Assembly: GCF_964355755.1 (NCBI RefSeq)
Contig: NC_092673.1
Span: 15,257,001 to 15,321,000, forward strand
Source: Antedon mediterranea
Taxonomy: Eukaryota; Echinodermata; Crinoidea; Comatulida; Antedonidae
DNA length: 64,000 nt
Reading direction: 5' to 3'
Shown here: in pieces, positions 21,811 through 34,800 of the stretch
Numbering within the stretch: the first letter of the stretch is position 1
Layout of the letters: every line of letters starts with the position of its first letter
Translations under genes and position numbers: made by a program
Notes under the pieces: model-generated
What the model saw: the letters and a program-made list of their open reading frames with translations, nothing else
Database searches by the model: none
What the model was told of the DNA's origin: nothing

Positions 21811-22666
21811 AATTGTTGTGGGGTTTTTTTTTTACCAAAGTGAAGAAATTACTAAAACTACAAAATTGCATACTCAATGTTAGTTGTTTTAAAAAAAAAC
21901 CCGATGGCTAGAAATACATGCAGTAATAACCTAGATTCGGGCTTTATCGTTATATTATCTATTATTTGTATTTATTTATTATCTATTTTGTTTGGTTACG
22001 ATAATCGATGTTAAGAACATAATATAACACAATGGTTTGTAGTAGCTTCATCATTTCCTAATAAAAGCATTTCTTGCATAACCTTCATGTTAAGACGCCA
22101 TTCAAATCTCTTTATAATGTCTATATTACTTTCTTTGTATTTATTATTTTAATATAAAATCAATTGTTAGAAACGTTTTATAACTTCAGTAAATTTGCTC
22201 TAATTCATCATTATCGTGAAGGGGAGATTTCTAAGTTTCATTTAAAACGCATTGCGTTGGCTCACAATTACTATTTGAAGAACACGAACCTACCATTAAA
22301 CGTTTATAAACGGCTTACAACCTATTGTTATTCGTATGAGTTTAGTAGATGGATTATTTTAAACACGAATCAAGAACTAGGAAATCTAAGTTAATAAACT
22401 AGTTATTAAACATAATGAAGATAACAAAATACACTTTCATTATAAGAACGCTCAGACTACTGTACTAATAGCAACAAAAATAAATCAAGAGGAAGTAACC
22501 CACCATAATGTTAAAAAGTTCAATTATTAAGCCTGATATAATTAAAATTCCTGGTATTAGGTGTGTCACCAGTGTTTGGGTTTTAACAAATATTTCACCT
22601 CGTGAGTTTTACATAATATTTCTGTCTCATCTGAATTAGAATGTCTCTATAAGAACTATACATTGT

Positions 22667-22738
22667 TGGAACTCTTTGCCAAAAAATGTGATTAAATCTC
22701 AAAATTTAAACCAATTTAAAACCGCACTAAAAAGCTAA
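22667..22738 (+). pseudogene. Small non-LTR reverse transcriptase C-terminal fragment
   Basis: The 24-codon frame begins WNSLPKNVIKSQ and ends FKTALKS before TAA. WNSLP followed by an FK..L segment is the classic end of CR1/L2-type ORF2. Upstream coding is too decayed to follow. Confidence 0.6.
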
Positions 22739-22742
22739 CCAC

Positions 22743-22818
22743 CCGTTAAAATACAGCCCATATTATATAAGACGTTAAAATACAGCCCATAAAAGACGTT
22801 AAAATACAGCCCATATAA
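22743..22818. repeat. Triplicated GTTAAAATACAGCCCATA motif
   Basis: Three tandem copies of GTTAAAATACAGCCCATA separated by ATATAAGAC-like spacers follow the reverse transcriptase fragment directly; they could be its 3' terminal repeats. Confidence 0.8.
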
Positions 22819-25194
22819 GAAGAATATGTTCTGGTCATGAGTTGGCAGAAGCATTAATGCTTTAACTTCCAGAATCCAGGTAGATCCAGGTAGGTAGAAA
22901 GAAAATGTTATACTATAGTCTATAGTAGTGCATTAACCGTTGAAAAGAGTAGTTACGGTACGTTACCGGCAATCTTGTTGCCTTGTCAGTCCTGTGGCAA
23001 CAAGTAAACGGCCCTGGCTAATAAAAGCTTTCGTAATTATACTTAATTATCGAAAGATTAAGCCTAATTGATGAATACTACAAATATAAAAGTTTTAAAT
23101 TAAATGAAAAGTAACAAATGAAACGTCTTGGCTGACTGAATCTAGATTTTAACCCGGCCTTGACGAAAAAAAACCCCCCATAGTAACGGAACTGTAATGA
23201 ATTGATCCTATTCAAGGTGGGTCTTTTTATCTTATATCAATAACTAGGACTTTAATTTAAATTTGGGATGGGTTAGATTCTCGGTTGGATTAACGAAATT
23301 AGTTCTTTTATTCAGATGTCTGTTGGATTATAAGCTATAAAAATTAATTACTTTCGAAAAAATTAATTATGTTTATTTGTTGAAAGATCAATACATGCGT
23401 ACACCAGTGAGGTGAATTCTTGAATAAGGCTAGCACATTTGTAATAACAGTCAGGAGAAAATTGGCAAATTGTTTCCTACTTTCTAGGATTTTTATCAGA
23501 TAATCTATATTGTTTTGACCACTTTTGTAACATGGCCACAGTGCTGATTTTTGCCATTTTTCCTCCAACTGATACATGTATATTTTAGCATGGATTTTTT
23601 TCAAACGCCTAAATGGCAATATCACAATAAAACGACATAAATTCTTTGAATTATGGCAATTTATATGATTGAAGATAATGTGTCCGACATTTACGAAATA
23701 TATTTTTTCACTGTTTTAGAAATGATTCAACGTAAATCTGTTAAAAATGACTAATAGAACGTTTTTCTTACAACATTGGCGATTACCTCGTTTCTAATTA
23801 TGACGATTAATTTGGATAAGGAATTCACTAACTGCACTAATCACATACTTATTAAAAGACTAATATAACGTTATTGTATACATTGTAACATTTAGACAGA
23901 ATATACAAAAAGGCCTTGCGTGCAGTGATCAGGTATGAACAAAGGCAACGAAGAGCAGTCGCGAATACAATCCTTATAAATGGGTGCATATACGAGTGAT
24001 TTTACTAATTAAACTACTTTTGTGTGAAAGAGTGTCGACTTAATCGAATCATTAGCAGTGTAATCGAAGGCCGATTGAATTCTGTCTATGAACATTTACT
24101 TGTTGAAAAACGATGTTTAGATTTTTTAGTTTTTAGGAAACAAAACTCATCAACATAGTGTCTTTTGTGGTTTTTTATACCACCAAGTAAGTATTGAGCA
24201 TGTTAAATTGTATTAAATAAAAGCTATAAATGGAACAATGATTGATTAAAACAACATTAGGCCTATTTAAATATAAACAAACATTAAATTATTTCACAGA
24301 AATTACACATCACAACCATAATGATTATACATCTAATCGTTGGCAAGTAAAAAAGTAGTATTGGATACAGTACTTTTACTATGTATTTTTGAAAAATGTA
24401 TTTTTCAGTCCTTGATTAAATTGCCCACGCGGGATGAATAAAAATTTGAAATAAAAATTGAAATTTCCTACTTAATGTATTTTGTTTCTAATCTAAATAG
24501 ATATTGAAATTATCGTTTTCCTTTTAATTCATATACACTTTTTAAAAATAATAAGGTTATATCTACGCAATAGCTACAACAATGATGGCGTAGTCATAGA
24601 TCTACTATAGGTTAGGCACCTAATCTGAGAAACGACTTAAAATAAATAAAACTATTGTGAGTTTGTAATTAAATTTAAGTATGTTCTTTAATCTTCTAAA
24701 CAGTATGATTAAAGTTCATTGTGTATAATTTATTTGTTTCAAGATGTTGAAGTAATTGCACGTAGGCCTAAAATACGTTAAATTATGCAGAACAGCTTTG
24801 TGTTCTTAATGTCAGTATTAATTAGTTAGATTCACAATCAATCTGATTATACCTATTAAAATATACTATTAAAATAAAATATAAAAATATACCTTAATTT
24901 TGATGGATGAAATGGAGCCTATTAATAATTCATTGATTCAAATTTCGAAAGATATTTTGTGTCTTTTAATTAGTATGTCTTATAGGCCTATACAATGTTT
25001 TCTTTATTATTTAAATCCAAAGATTTCTGTGTATATTCGATTATACGCCATGGGCTATTGCACTTTGATCTTTCTACACGTTTGAACCTTAAATATATAA
25101 TTTACATGTCACCCTCGACAAGTTTAGGTCTATGCTTAAAATTTATTGCACTTGCAGATAAATATAAAAATATATAAATAAGGAATAATGCAGT
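22819..25194. other. Intergenic, no gene seen
   Basis: AT-rich sequence up to the Harbinger element. Open frames at 23344-23625 (-) and 24900-25085 (+) lack recognisable domains and have AT-driven composition. Confidence 0.65.
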
Positions 25195-25197
25195 TAA

Positions 25198-26217
25198 GGG
25201 CCTGTTCAGACCTACGGAGTTATGCTTTCGTATTGTACGCGGCGTACAAGTCCATAGGTCTGAACCAGGAAAAGATTAGTGGAAGCCACCTCGTACGACA
25301 CTGATATTTCGTACGCTACGAAAGCTCAAGGTATGAGTTTAGTGGACGTCGCTTACAATACGAAAGTCACGCATCGATGAATATGACCTAGGTTAGATAT
25401 CTAGCCAATCAAATTACAATATTCGCCACATCACATCGTGACATGTGCTCCTCATCGTACAGCCAAGCTGATCCATTTGTTGTTGTGATCGGTGAACGTG
25501 CGAAAAAATCATACCTTTTGTTTGTTGTTACACTAGGTATACAGTATTATTATTATTAATATTATTATATTAATTAATTTAAAATGTCATCGAAGCGTGC
25601 GCATTGGCGAGAAACCGAAGTAAAATACCTTATTTCATTGGTGGGAAGCCCTGAGTTTAGAGATCGGTTGGAAGTGAAAAACTGGCGTAAAAGCACCGGC
25701 AACAAGATGTCTGTGTTCAACGAGATGGCGGACACGTTAGATAGCAGATGGGCCATCCTCATAATAAAGAAGGATTTAAATTATATCCAAACGAAATTGA
25801 AGGGGTCGTCGTATAAAGCGGCGAAAGACCGAGTAAATAAGTCTGGAGCCGGTGCAAGTACGGGATTTGAACATTTTTCTGCCATAAATGATATTTTAGG
25901 CCTAGACCAAATATAAAAACAAACCCCAAAACGATCGGCTGGTTGGTATGCCTGACAACCCATCGATAATGCCGAGACCAAGTGTTCGGTCTAGGCCTGT
26001 AACTCTTACTCCAACCACTACTACTTTTAATAACAACGAAGGTAGGCCTAGGTCTATACGTGCGTTAGAGTTTGGTTAATCGCCAGCGAGTGACATCATA
26101 TCCGTTTGTAACGCAACTTCGTTGCAATGAATCTGAACACTTTGCTCTTACGACGCTCATTAAAATATGACCTTGGCTGTGATACGAAAGCATAACTCCG
26201 TAGGTCTGAACATACCC
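25198..26217 (+). mobile_element. PIF/Harbinger-type DNA transposon, 1020 bp, TIRs and TAA duplication intact
   Basis: The left end GGGCCTGTTCAGACCTACGG continues through GAGTTATGCTTTCGTAT. The right end is its reverse complement with about two mismatches in 36 bp. TAA flanks both ends (25195-25197 and 26218-26220). Inside lies one Myb/SANT-like ORF. The DDE transposase ORF that autonomous Harbinger elements carry is absent, so mobilisation would need a transposase in trans. Confidence 0.9.
25584..25916 (+). CDS. Myb/SANT-like DNA-binding protein of a Harbinger transposon, 110 aa, C-terminally shortened
   Basis: The ORF lies wholly inside the 25198-26217 transposon. HWRETEVKYLISLVGSPEF is the Trp-containing first helix region of a Myb/SANT-like domain. 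NYIQTKLKGSSYKAAKDRVN, SGAGASTGFEHF and INDILGL match the conserved second half (the KxxYxxAKD..SG.G...F...ILG pattern) seen in Harbinger accessory proteins. In PIF/Harbinger systems this protein binds the transposase and TIR region and brings the transposase to the nucleus. Such proteins are usually longer. After the TAA at 25914 a second open stretch in another frame (about 25927-26079: MPDNPSIMPRPSVRSRP...) looks like its lost low-complexity C-terminus, implying a frameshift. A host-domesticated gene is unlikely because the TIRs are intact. Confidence 0.75.
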   Translation: MSSKRAHWRETEVKYLISLVGSPEFRDRLEVKNWRKSTGNKMSVFNEMADTLDSRWAILIIKKDLNYIQTKLKGSSYKAAKDRVNKSGAGASTGFEHFSAINDILGLDQI

Positions 26218-26220
26218 TAA

Positions 26221-27582
26221 GTTAATGCGTTTCTTTTGAGGTGTTACAAGCGACTTACTATCATGTTTAGTCACCATTTAATCTGATTATCGACGATACA
26301 ATCTTGTATCCATACTTTACGTATAATGTACCTGGCGTGCGTGGTAAAACTTAGGCCTATGTTTTATCTTATTCCATCGGCTGATATTAGGATTTATTTA
26401 CTGTTGTATTGATTAAAAGAATTCAATGACATTGTATCAATTTTGTCCAAATTTAACATTATTAAAGTTTCAATTTTAAACACAAAAATACATCAAATCA
26501 ATACAAACTGATGTTTTTTTTAAACCTATAAAGACAATGTACAAAATATTGAAGTTAAAAATTAAACACAAATAAACATGTACCCTAACAATATGAAGAA
26601 TTTTGACCGTGTTAGTAATTTGTAATCCTTAAAAATTATGGGGTAAGGGTAACATTTTTGCTAAAAACTTTGAATTTATTGAACATATTTTGCATTTCTA
26701 GAACTAATGTTGATTTCGATAAATGTCTACATGACCCAGTGAAGACTATAACAGATAAAGGAAGAGCGTGACAACAGCAATTAAAATGGCAAAATATATC
26801 GGTTACCAATTTCACTCTAAATTAAAACGCTGTTCTACATTTGTAAACAAATACTTTTAATTACAGCAGTTTGGTTTCTAATAAGTTGAACAATAAGGGT
26901 AATAACATCGTTTTCACGTTAATATTAACCTTAAAAGAATAGGTGTCAAATTAAGTATAGAAATTAGACTTGTTCCAGTGATTATGTTACAAGTATATTA
27001 AAATATTGAAAAGAAATGGTAAAGAAACGCGTGCTTAACAGGAAATTTGAAGTGGTGTTGCATTTCAAATGTGGTCGTCCTCCTGAAAAGGAGCAACAAA
27101 AAACGGTACACCGCCACCGTTGTTAAAAAAAAAACACAACAAACTCGTTTGAGGCGATTGTGTATCCTCGTGTTAACTAATATTAATAAAAACGTAATTT
27201 ACACACGGATGACTTTGCATATTGTTTATCAATTATTTTAATGAAGCGGAGTTAATGAATGAAAAAAGAAAAACAAATGAAGTCATTGCTGTATACTCAG
27301 TGTGCTTGATCCTATAGTTTCACTAATACACCCAATAAGGCCTATAATATATAACCAGTTGAATATTAGTTAACAAGGCGTATGGTTGGTTGATTTTCAA
27401 CGTATGTGTATTCATAACACGTTAGATTACATTACATTTGATTGATTGAATTCATTTCATTTCTAACAATCAAAAACAAAACAGACTAGAATGATTGGCA
27501 TTGATTGTACGCACAATATTCGTTAATATCATTGATGAGATCATTAAAGCACCGACTGTGTAACAATTCATCACGTTGTATA
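26221..27582. other. Intergenic, no gene seen
   Basis: No coding exon, RNA gene or element end was recognised between the Harbinger element and the next MITE. Confidence 0.65.
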
Positions 27583-27688
27583 AGTTTGGTTCCCACTAAG
27601 GACGAAACGCAAATTGACCTAAGCGCAACGCACATGAGTTGATTCATCGCTTACGTTCTTGCGTTGCATCCTAGTGGGAACCAAGATT
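27583..27688. mobile_element. Short Harbinger-type MITE of the TTGGTTCCCACTA family
   Basis: The left end AGTTTGGTTCCCACTAAGGA and the right end CCTAGTGGGAACCAAGAT form terminal inverted repeats, with GACGAAACGCAA / TTGCGTTGCATC inside. It is shorter than the member at 7412-7590. A clear 3-bp duplication is not seen, perhaps through mutation. Confidence 0.75.
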
Positions 27689-30600
27689 TAGGGATGGAAT
27701 TGTCGACAACATAATTATGTTGATTAGAGGTTTGCACAAAGTTGTAAGAGATAGTATTTCTTTTTTTACTGTGCAAATAAGATGCCGATCCAAAGATGAG
27801 AAGAACAACGCCCTCATCGTTACAACTTAAAATAAAGGCCTCCTGTATTAAAATGTCCTGTACTCTATATACTTATTTCATTATTTAAAACAGTGTTTCC
27901 ATATTGCATGTTTGGAGTAAAATGTTAAATACATAATATGGTATAATCTGTCGAAATCCGAGATACTTACCAGACATTAGTAAGATCAGAACATTTTTCA
28001 CTAATTTTGCTATTTAGTCGTAATATGAAGAAACAAATTTTAAACTTAATTTCGTTTAAAATGCGGTTTAGTTTGTTTATGTCGACCTATTGCCAACTTA
28101 TTTATGTGATGGATTGAACTTATTACAAGCTGATGTCATTTACATTAAAAAATCCTTTGAAGTTTCGGATGATGAGTTTAATAAGTAAATAAAACGACAC
28201 TTATTATATATAATAACGGTAATAAACAAATTGAATTAGGTTATGGTCCTGTGGCAATGTAGCCTACTGTTATTTATAACAGAGTTGATGTTGCCAGCAA
28301 ATGTACGTATAAGAAAGTTGGTGTTTGTTATCAATCAAGCATTATGCGCATTTCCGTTGATAAATAAAAAATATTCAAATAAAAACAATATTCATATTAA
28401 ATTATAATATTAATAAAGAATCGTCTATTTGTTCGCATCATCTGTAAAAGAAAAGGAAACTGCTGTGTTTGAGAGTGTTAAAAGAAAACATCAACTATTT
28501 TGACGGCATGACAAGGATCCCACGAGTTACACAGAAAGCCAATTGATAGGAGGTACCCATGCGACTAAAAGCTAGCAATCAGTGTAAACTAATTACCATC
28601 CTTCCAGCAAAAACATGCCTACGATAAAAACACATCTTTTGTGTTGTAACTATGAACATATTTTTATTATTCGGATATGCGTATAAAATGAAGAGACGCG
28701 CCATCGCGTCCGAACTGGACATTCTATACTAGTCTATTTCACAAATCATTTCATTTCAAAAGCAAATTGCTTCGAATTTTCAACTATTAACCATTGTATT
28801 ATGGCATGATCGAGTAATTAGACTATAGACACATTTGAAAAGTATATGTATCTGTTAGTGAGAGCTTTTTGATTCCTCAATTCATCCGTGCTGCTTAAAT
28901 ACGCGAAAGAAAGAACGAACAAAGGCGGCAGTGTCGGTTATCTAGGCTTATGATGTGGGAAAAGTTTTCAGTAAGGACCTAAAATTGCCTAGCGTGTTTC
29001 CTTATTTACAGTAAACGATCGTAGTTTGTTTTCGCTTTATCAGGCATATTATTTGTTAGAAACCGTTAATTTAAAGTGACGGCATTTAAAATAAGCTAAC
29101 CTTGAAAGCTGGCAATCAAACTCTCATTAAACACCTCAACAACAATCACCAGGTGTTGTTTTGAAGATTCACTTTCCATAAATGATATTTCTTTTATTTG
29201 AACAAATCAACTATCACTAAGACGTTTATAATCAGTTCAGCACCAATTAATAAAAATGGCATTGTAGAAAGTGCTTACCTTCCAATCGTATTATCCTGTG
29301 TTCAGTTCTGAGTTCGATCATTATGGTTGGGTATCGGTTAGTGTTTAAAAAAATAAAATGATGTAAATAACTCCTAATTATAAGTTACCATGCATACGTG
29401 ATGTTTATTGTATTGCTTGACGTCACACACCTTTGAGAGTTTGGCAGTCTAAGCCCATATCGTTTTTCTTAAATGTAGTCATATATTTGTCCCCGTCTCT
29501 ATAATGTATTATATTTTCAGAAGATAGTGGCCGGCAAAAATATTATTTTCGTCAGCCACCATCTTCAGAAAATTATAATACAATAGATGGTCATGTTGTT
29601 AATGCATGGATAACATATCGATTAAATGCATTTGGAATAGGCCTACAATATTAACAACAACTTTAACAAACTCTCTGTAATAGTAGTCTCTGTAGGCCTA
29701 TATCTACATTGAATTTAGTTAAAAGTTAGAAACCAATTCTAATGATAGTAAATGCAATGAAATTCCGGGAAAATATTAGTCTATACAGAATACTTAACCC
29801 ATATTAAATTCTAAAAGCTTGCCATTCCACAGAAGTACTTTTTAAGTACTACTCAACTTTAAAAAATGAAGGTTTAACATTGGTAGCAGACGGTAGCTTA
29901 TTTAGACCAACAAAGAATACAAGTTCTATGAGTCTGGTTACGGCACACATAAGTGTTGTCGACAAATTAGCGTCTTAGCTAATTCATCTTTTGTCGTTAA
30001 CTTCTATTGTCAGGCAAACGAAAAGGGAGTGTTAATTAAATTAGGTTCTCAAGTCAGTTTGAGTGTTTCAACTTGTAATTGTATTAATTGGTGTGATAAT
30101 GAAGGTATGTTTATGCAACGTTTAGTATTACTCGAATAGACGTGATCGATGTTGCCGATTCTCGTTACTCACACGTTAACGCGAGTTAGCAAGACGCCTT
30201 CATCCGCTGACAAAATAATTAATCATTCTATGGAAACAAATTATTATGTTTTGTTCTTTACCAACGAAGAACGTTTGATTATGTAATTAGATATTATAAA
30301 TACTGCACTTAAAATACTTGAAGGGTCGCTTTCTTATATACCAGCATGAGTTGTCAAGTATAGGCATATTATCGATGTTAGCTTGCATGTTACATACACG
30401 GTGGATAAAGCTAAGCCTTCACAAGCAATGGGAGATTTATAGAAATATATGTATGGTTCCTTTTCCTTTCTGTGGTTCCCTTTCTCAAATCTGTAAACAA
30501 GACCCGTTTACTGATAATGATCGATACAACGATTATATTTTTCTTATTGATCATAATGACATTTGATTGGACAGATAATGGTTCCCCAATTTAAGATAAA

Positions 30601-33600
30601 AACTTTCCTAATTTCTTTATGTTTTCTGTAGGTAAAATGTATGCATGTATCACACATACCACAGGGGTGAGTGTAGTGACTTGTTTGCGTCTATATTGAT
30701 TATGTGTACTGTACATTTGCGCGAATACGGTAACCTAACTCGTCCAAAGTGAGAGGTTCAAATCTATGGTCAGTCGTTTGCAACGTATAGCCTTTTCCAG
30801 CTTCACCAATAATTGTTTTATTTAATGTAGACGATTTCAACTACGATTTATGTAAAGTTAATACATTGCAAAGATAAGTTCAGAAAACACACATACACAA
30901 ACAAGGATACTCGCTGAGGATTAATACAACATCAAGCAGGACAGCTTCCATCATCTCTAATTGTTATTACATAATTAAGAAATACTATCAACCGTTCGAT
31001 TTCTGCTGGTAATCGAACAGATTGCTACTTATGTTCCAACTAATTCCACCAAATAAACACGCTTAATAATCAAGAAAATTGTAATAATAATCAACATTGA
31101 TGAAACGCGTATTTATGTTAAAACTTACGCGTTGATCCTGACAAAACTTAGGGCACTTTACGATGCGTAATTATTACATTATCCATAGAATACAAACAAT
31201 CCAGTGTAAATTGGGCACTTGTGGGTATGAAGAGTGTGTGTAATACGAGATAGATTCATCAACAATTGATAGCTCAACTACTGGCCTTCCATGAGTACAG
31301 TAATTAAAGAAAAAGCACGCACGCTTAACTTTCTATAGCATATCATTTTCCAAAATAGATTATACAGTTTTGATTATGTTTACGTACTGAAAATTTTACC
31401 TAACATTGTATTTGTACAATATAGAATTACAGGGTGCATATGTGCGTGTGTGTGTTTAATGTTAGGCGATGGTAAAAATGGTTCAGGAAATTTTTTTTAA
31501 ACTCTTCATCATAATATAATTACTCCTTTTAATAATTCAATGTTTTAAAAAACAATATCCCGTATTGTTTCATTTCCATAAACAAACACGTAATCAAAAA
31601 TATCTAGGAAAATCCAATAACAACAACAAAGGCAAAACAAGTTTACAAATATTGTATTTGGAATAACATGGAAATAATATAGGCCATAGTGGTAAGTGTG
31701 TGGCCGCCATCAAGACAATATGACGCTTAAAATATGATATAACCCGCCTATTATAAACCGAAATAAAAATTAAAAAGATTATTGTTCGAAATAGCTAAGT
31801 GTTATTAGAAACGAACATATTTTTTTGACGAATAAAATGCTGTTCTAAAAATAGTTTAAATTGTTAAAATACTTGATGTACAAGTACAATTGGCAGAATG
31901 AAAATCACGTCGTCATCATCAAAGAACAATTATAATGAATTAAATTTAATGAGGTTTAAGAGGCATAGAATTGTCGATATCGATTATGACATGTCAGTCG
32001 CGGCAAACCTGTCATTCGATAGGCACTCGATTGCTCATCTATCCTCACATAATGACCACGTGATTCGCAACATACAGCTGTAATATCACATATTAATAGT
32101 CAGGGCTACATTCGCGTTGCAAAATCACTTTGCAATATCAAGAAAATTCACCTTAATTAGAAGATTTAACACCCTTAAAAGGACTATTTCAGGATAAGAA
32201 AACAACTTTCACGATTTAATAACTTCCCCATTACTGAAGGTGATCGAAGTCACCGGAAGAGGATCTAGTTAGCACCATGGGAAATTAAATACACTGGGAC
32301 TACGCTCTTGTTAAACACTTATTTCTGCATGATTTTCAGTCGGGTGAGAAAAAGAATTAATTTAAACGCCAGAAGTATAGATTTTCTAACTAAGAATATT
32401 TCATACAAACGCATGTGTTACACAGCGAGATTAGCTCGAAGTTTGTCCTAGATTATGCAGATGTCAAAATAATTTAATTTTTAATTTTTAAATTTAATGT
32501 TAAAAGTACGATAACCAAATAATTCTTATGAAAGTATTGCATAATTCATTATAATAGTAAAAACAATTTTAGAAAAAATACAAAAATTGTAATTAAAAAT
32601 GAATGGCAGGATTTTTAATTAGAACAAGACGAGTCTTCAAGGAACCAACCGTATATATATAAACTTTTATTTCGCAAAATCAATGCATATAAAACTAACA
32701 TGAAGTATTAACAATATAAAATAGTACCTTAAAAGATTAATGTCAAATGCCAGACCAGCTGGCAAACAATTTGGAAAAAAGCAATTATCACACACAGTTT
32801 TCACAATTATATTATTTGATAAATTAATACGTAACAAAAAACTATAAATAAATAAAACAAAAAAAGTATAGAAAATAAGCCAATAGGACAATGATGAATA
32901 GGGACAGCAAACAATAACACACAAAAACACAAATACACGGAAACCACATACAAATATAGTAAAGTAAGAAATTACAATTTTGTACAAAGAATATAACATT
33001 TTTTATTTTCGATCTTTCTACACATAGAAGGGGTATAGCGGAAAAGAAAAAAGTAATAAAACTGTCATCTTGTGATGTGCTTAACCAGCCCCTGTCAACT
33101 AGGACGATACAATAAAACCGTAAATATAAAAATAGAAATGGAAAAAATAGCATATAAAAATATGCAAATTATAAAATGTCAGGATTATATTAGGTTAGGT
33201 AATGGTCACCGTATTATAAGTTTTAAATCAACTGTGAATAAAGATGAGATAGCAACGAAAAATAAGTAGGATACTTGTTTGTAGTCAGTACACTTGAAAT
33301 TATTATGTTGTATCTAGAACGTGTCGTTAAAGAATCGATACTGTCTAACAAGTAATGGTAATAACCAAGATTCCATCATGCAAGTATACAGATACAGAGT
33401 TAAGTGGCCTTTAAATGATCATAGATTTTGTTCTATCGATTATTGTAGTTCATTAACTTCCCATCTTTAAGTTCATCATCTTTCCGTTCTTTACCCATCC
33501 AAATTTAGTTAGTAGGCCTAATAATTATTGTATATGAGGCTTGTATTGACCAAAAAACGTCAGCTATAACGCCAAAAAAAATATGAAACCCCCAACTCCT

Positions 33601-34611
33601 AACGTAATTTGTTTTCCTTATGAAAAGAAGAGACGACACAAAGTGCAAAAACAAAAATCTTAAAGATGTATAAAAACATAAAAAATGAAGATTAATAAAA
33701 TCACGTTTGAAAAAGACGTTTGATAGACCATTTTGTATTTCTGATAAAGTTATTCACTTCTGTAGAAAAATAAATTCATTTATAAAAAGACAAAATAAAC
33801 GGTTAATTTTAACCAAAAACACTGACTGACAGATAATTTAGGCCTAAGTAATTTTTGCTTTAAATTACGTTTATTTAGGTAAAAAATTGATATAAGATAT
33901 ATCTTTTTTTTAATCCAGTTTTTGGTCAAAGTGACAAATAGTATGTCACATTAAAATGACATATTCAACAACTAAATCTAAAATTAAATTATTTTTCAGA
34001 TGGAAAATATATCTTTAAACAATAGACCCATTAATAATAAGCCCGGATCTTTGTAAACGACAGCGCTGTTCTAATTCTTAATCGGATAGGGCCGGCAAAG
34101 AATAATGAATTAACATGAAATAAAGTACATTGCATGCAATTAATGGTATCATTTTGTGTCGTCTTGCCATATACAAAATCGATTAAAATATAATATTTAA
34201 TAGAATGAACATAAATAAATGATATGACTCCATTTAATGCCAATCACAATACGTGTGTAGCTCAATGATGATTGGTAGGCAAGTGTAAGAAATCAATTGA
34301 TTTGTCCAATCAAACCTGTTAAATATTAACAGAGCGGGTTTCAATCTAAGTCGACCAATCAAATTCCCTATTAACAAAAACTATACTTAGATATGAAACC
34401 GTTTCTGTGTATGCTATGGAATATTGAATTGTTCATTGGTAATTGAGTTAAGTAAGCGTTGTTATATCATAAATGAAAGAAGTGTGAAAAATTGACGATC
34501 ACGACACGAATCGTTGCAAAATTTAAAAAGGAAAGGCGAATTTTTCAATCGTTTATTAGATCATGCAGAAATAAGTTCAATTTTTGAAACGGCGCAATAA
34601 CTTATTTAATA
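27689..34611. other. Long intergenic stretch, no gene seen
   Basis: About 6.9 kb without recognisable exons or RNA genes except the hairpin at 29507-29580. Open frames at 30318-30566, 31898-32083 and 32667-33269 have no known motifs. Confidence 0.6.
29507..29580. other. 74-nt hairpin, pre-miRNA-sized or tiny MITE
   Basis: The left arm TATTATATTTTCAGAAGATA continues GTGGCCGGC. It pairs almost fully with the right arm GTCAGCCACCATCTTCAGAA ending AATTATAATA, leaving a loop of about 15 nt. Arm length and loop size fit a microRNA precursor, but transcription and conservation are unknown; a short inverted-repeat element is equally possible. Confidence 0.45.
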
Positions 34612-34690
34612 GTTAGAGTCACCTTCGGGGCTCCAGTAAAGTGTCCCCTTAATAGGAGTGTCTCCTGTATAGGAGTTGTGTGTGTTTACC

Positions 34691-34728
<38 letters not shown>

Positions 34729-34800
34729 TCCCGTTGATCATTTCATGAAAATGTGTCCCCTGAATGGGCATCCCAAAAGGAGGGGTTCATATACTGTAAT
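34612..34800. repeat. Dispersed GTGTCCCCT repeat with internal (TTA)n microsatellite
   Basis: CACCTTCGGGGCTCC, GTGTCCCCTTAATAGG and CCCAAAAGGAGGGGTTC correspond to segments of the repeat at 49583-49761. A TTA trinucleotide tract of about 40 bp interrupts it at about 34692-34730. Confidence 0.7.

Noticed and set aside
32667-33153. Overlapping hydrophobic minus-strand ORFs as membrane proteins
   Set aside because: Phe/Leu/Ile-rich translation is expected from AT-rich antisense DNA; no splice partners, motifs or conserved topology are seen.
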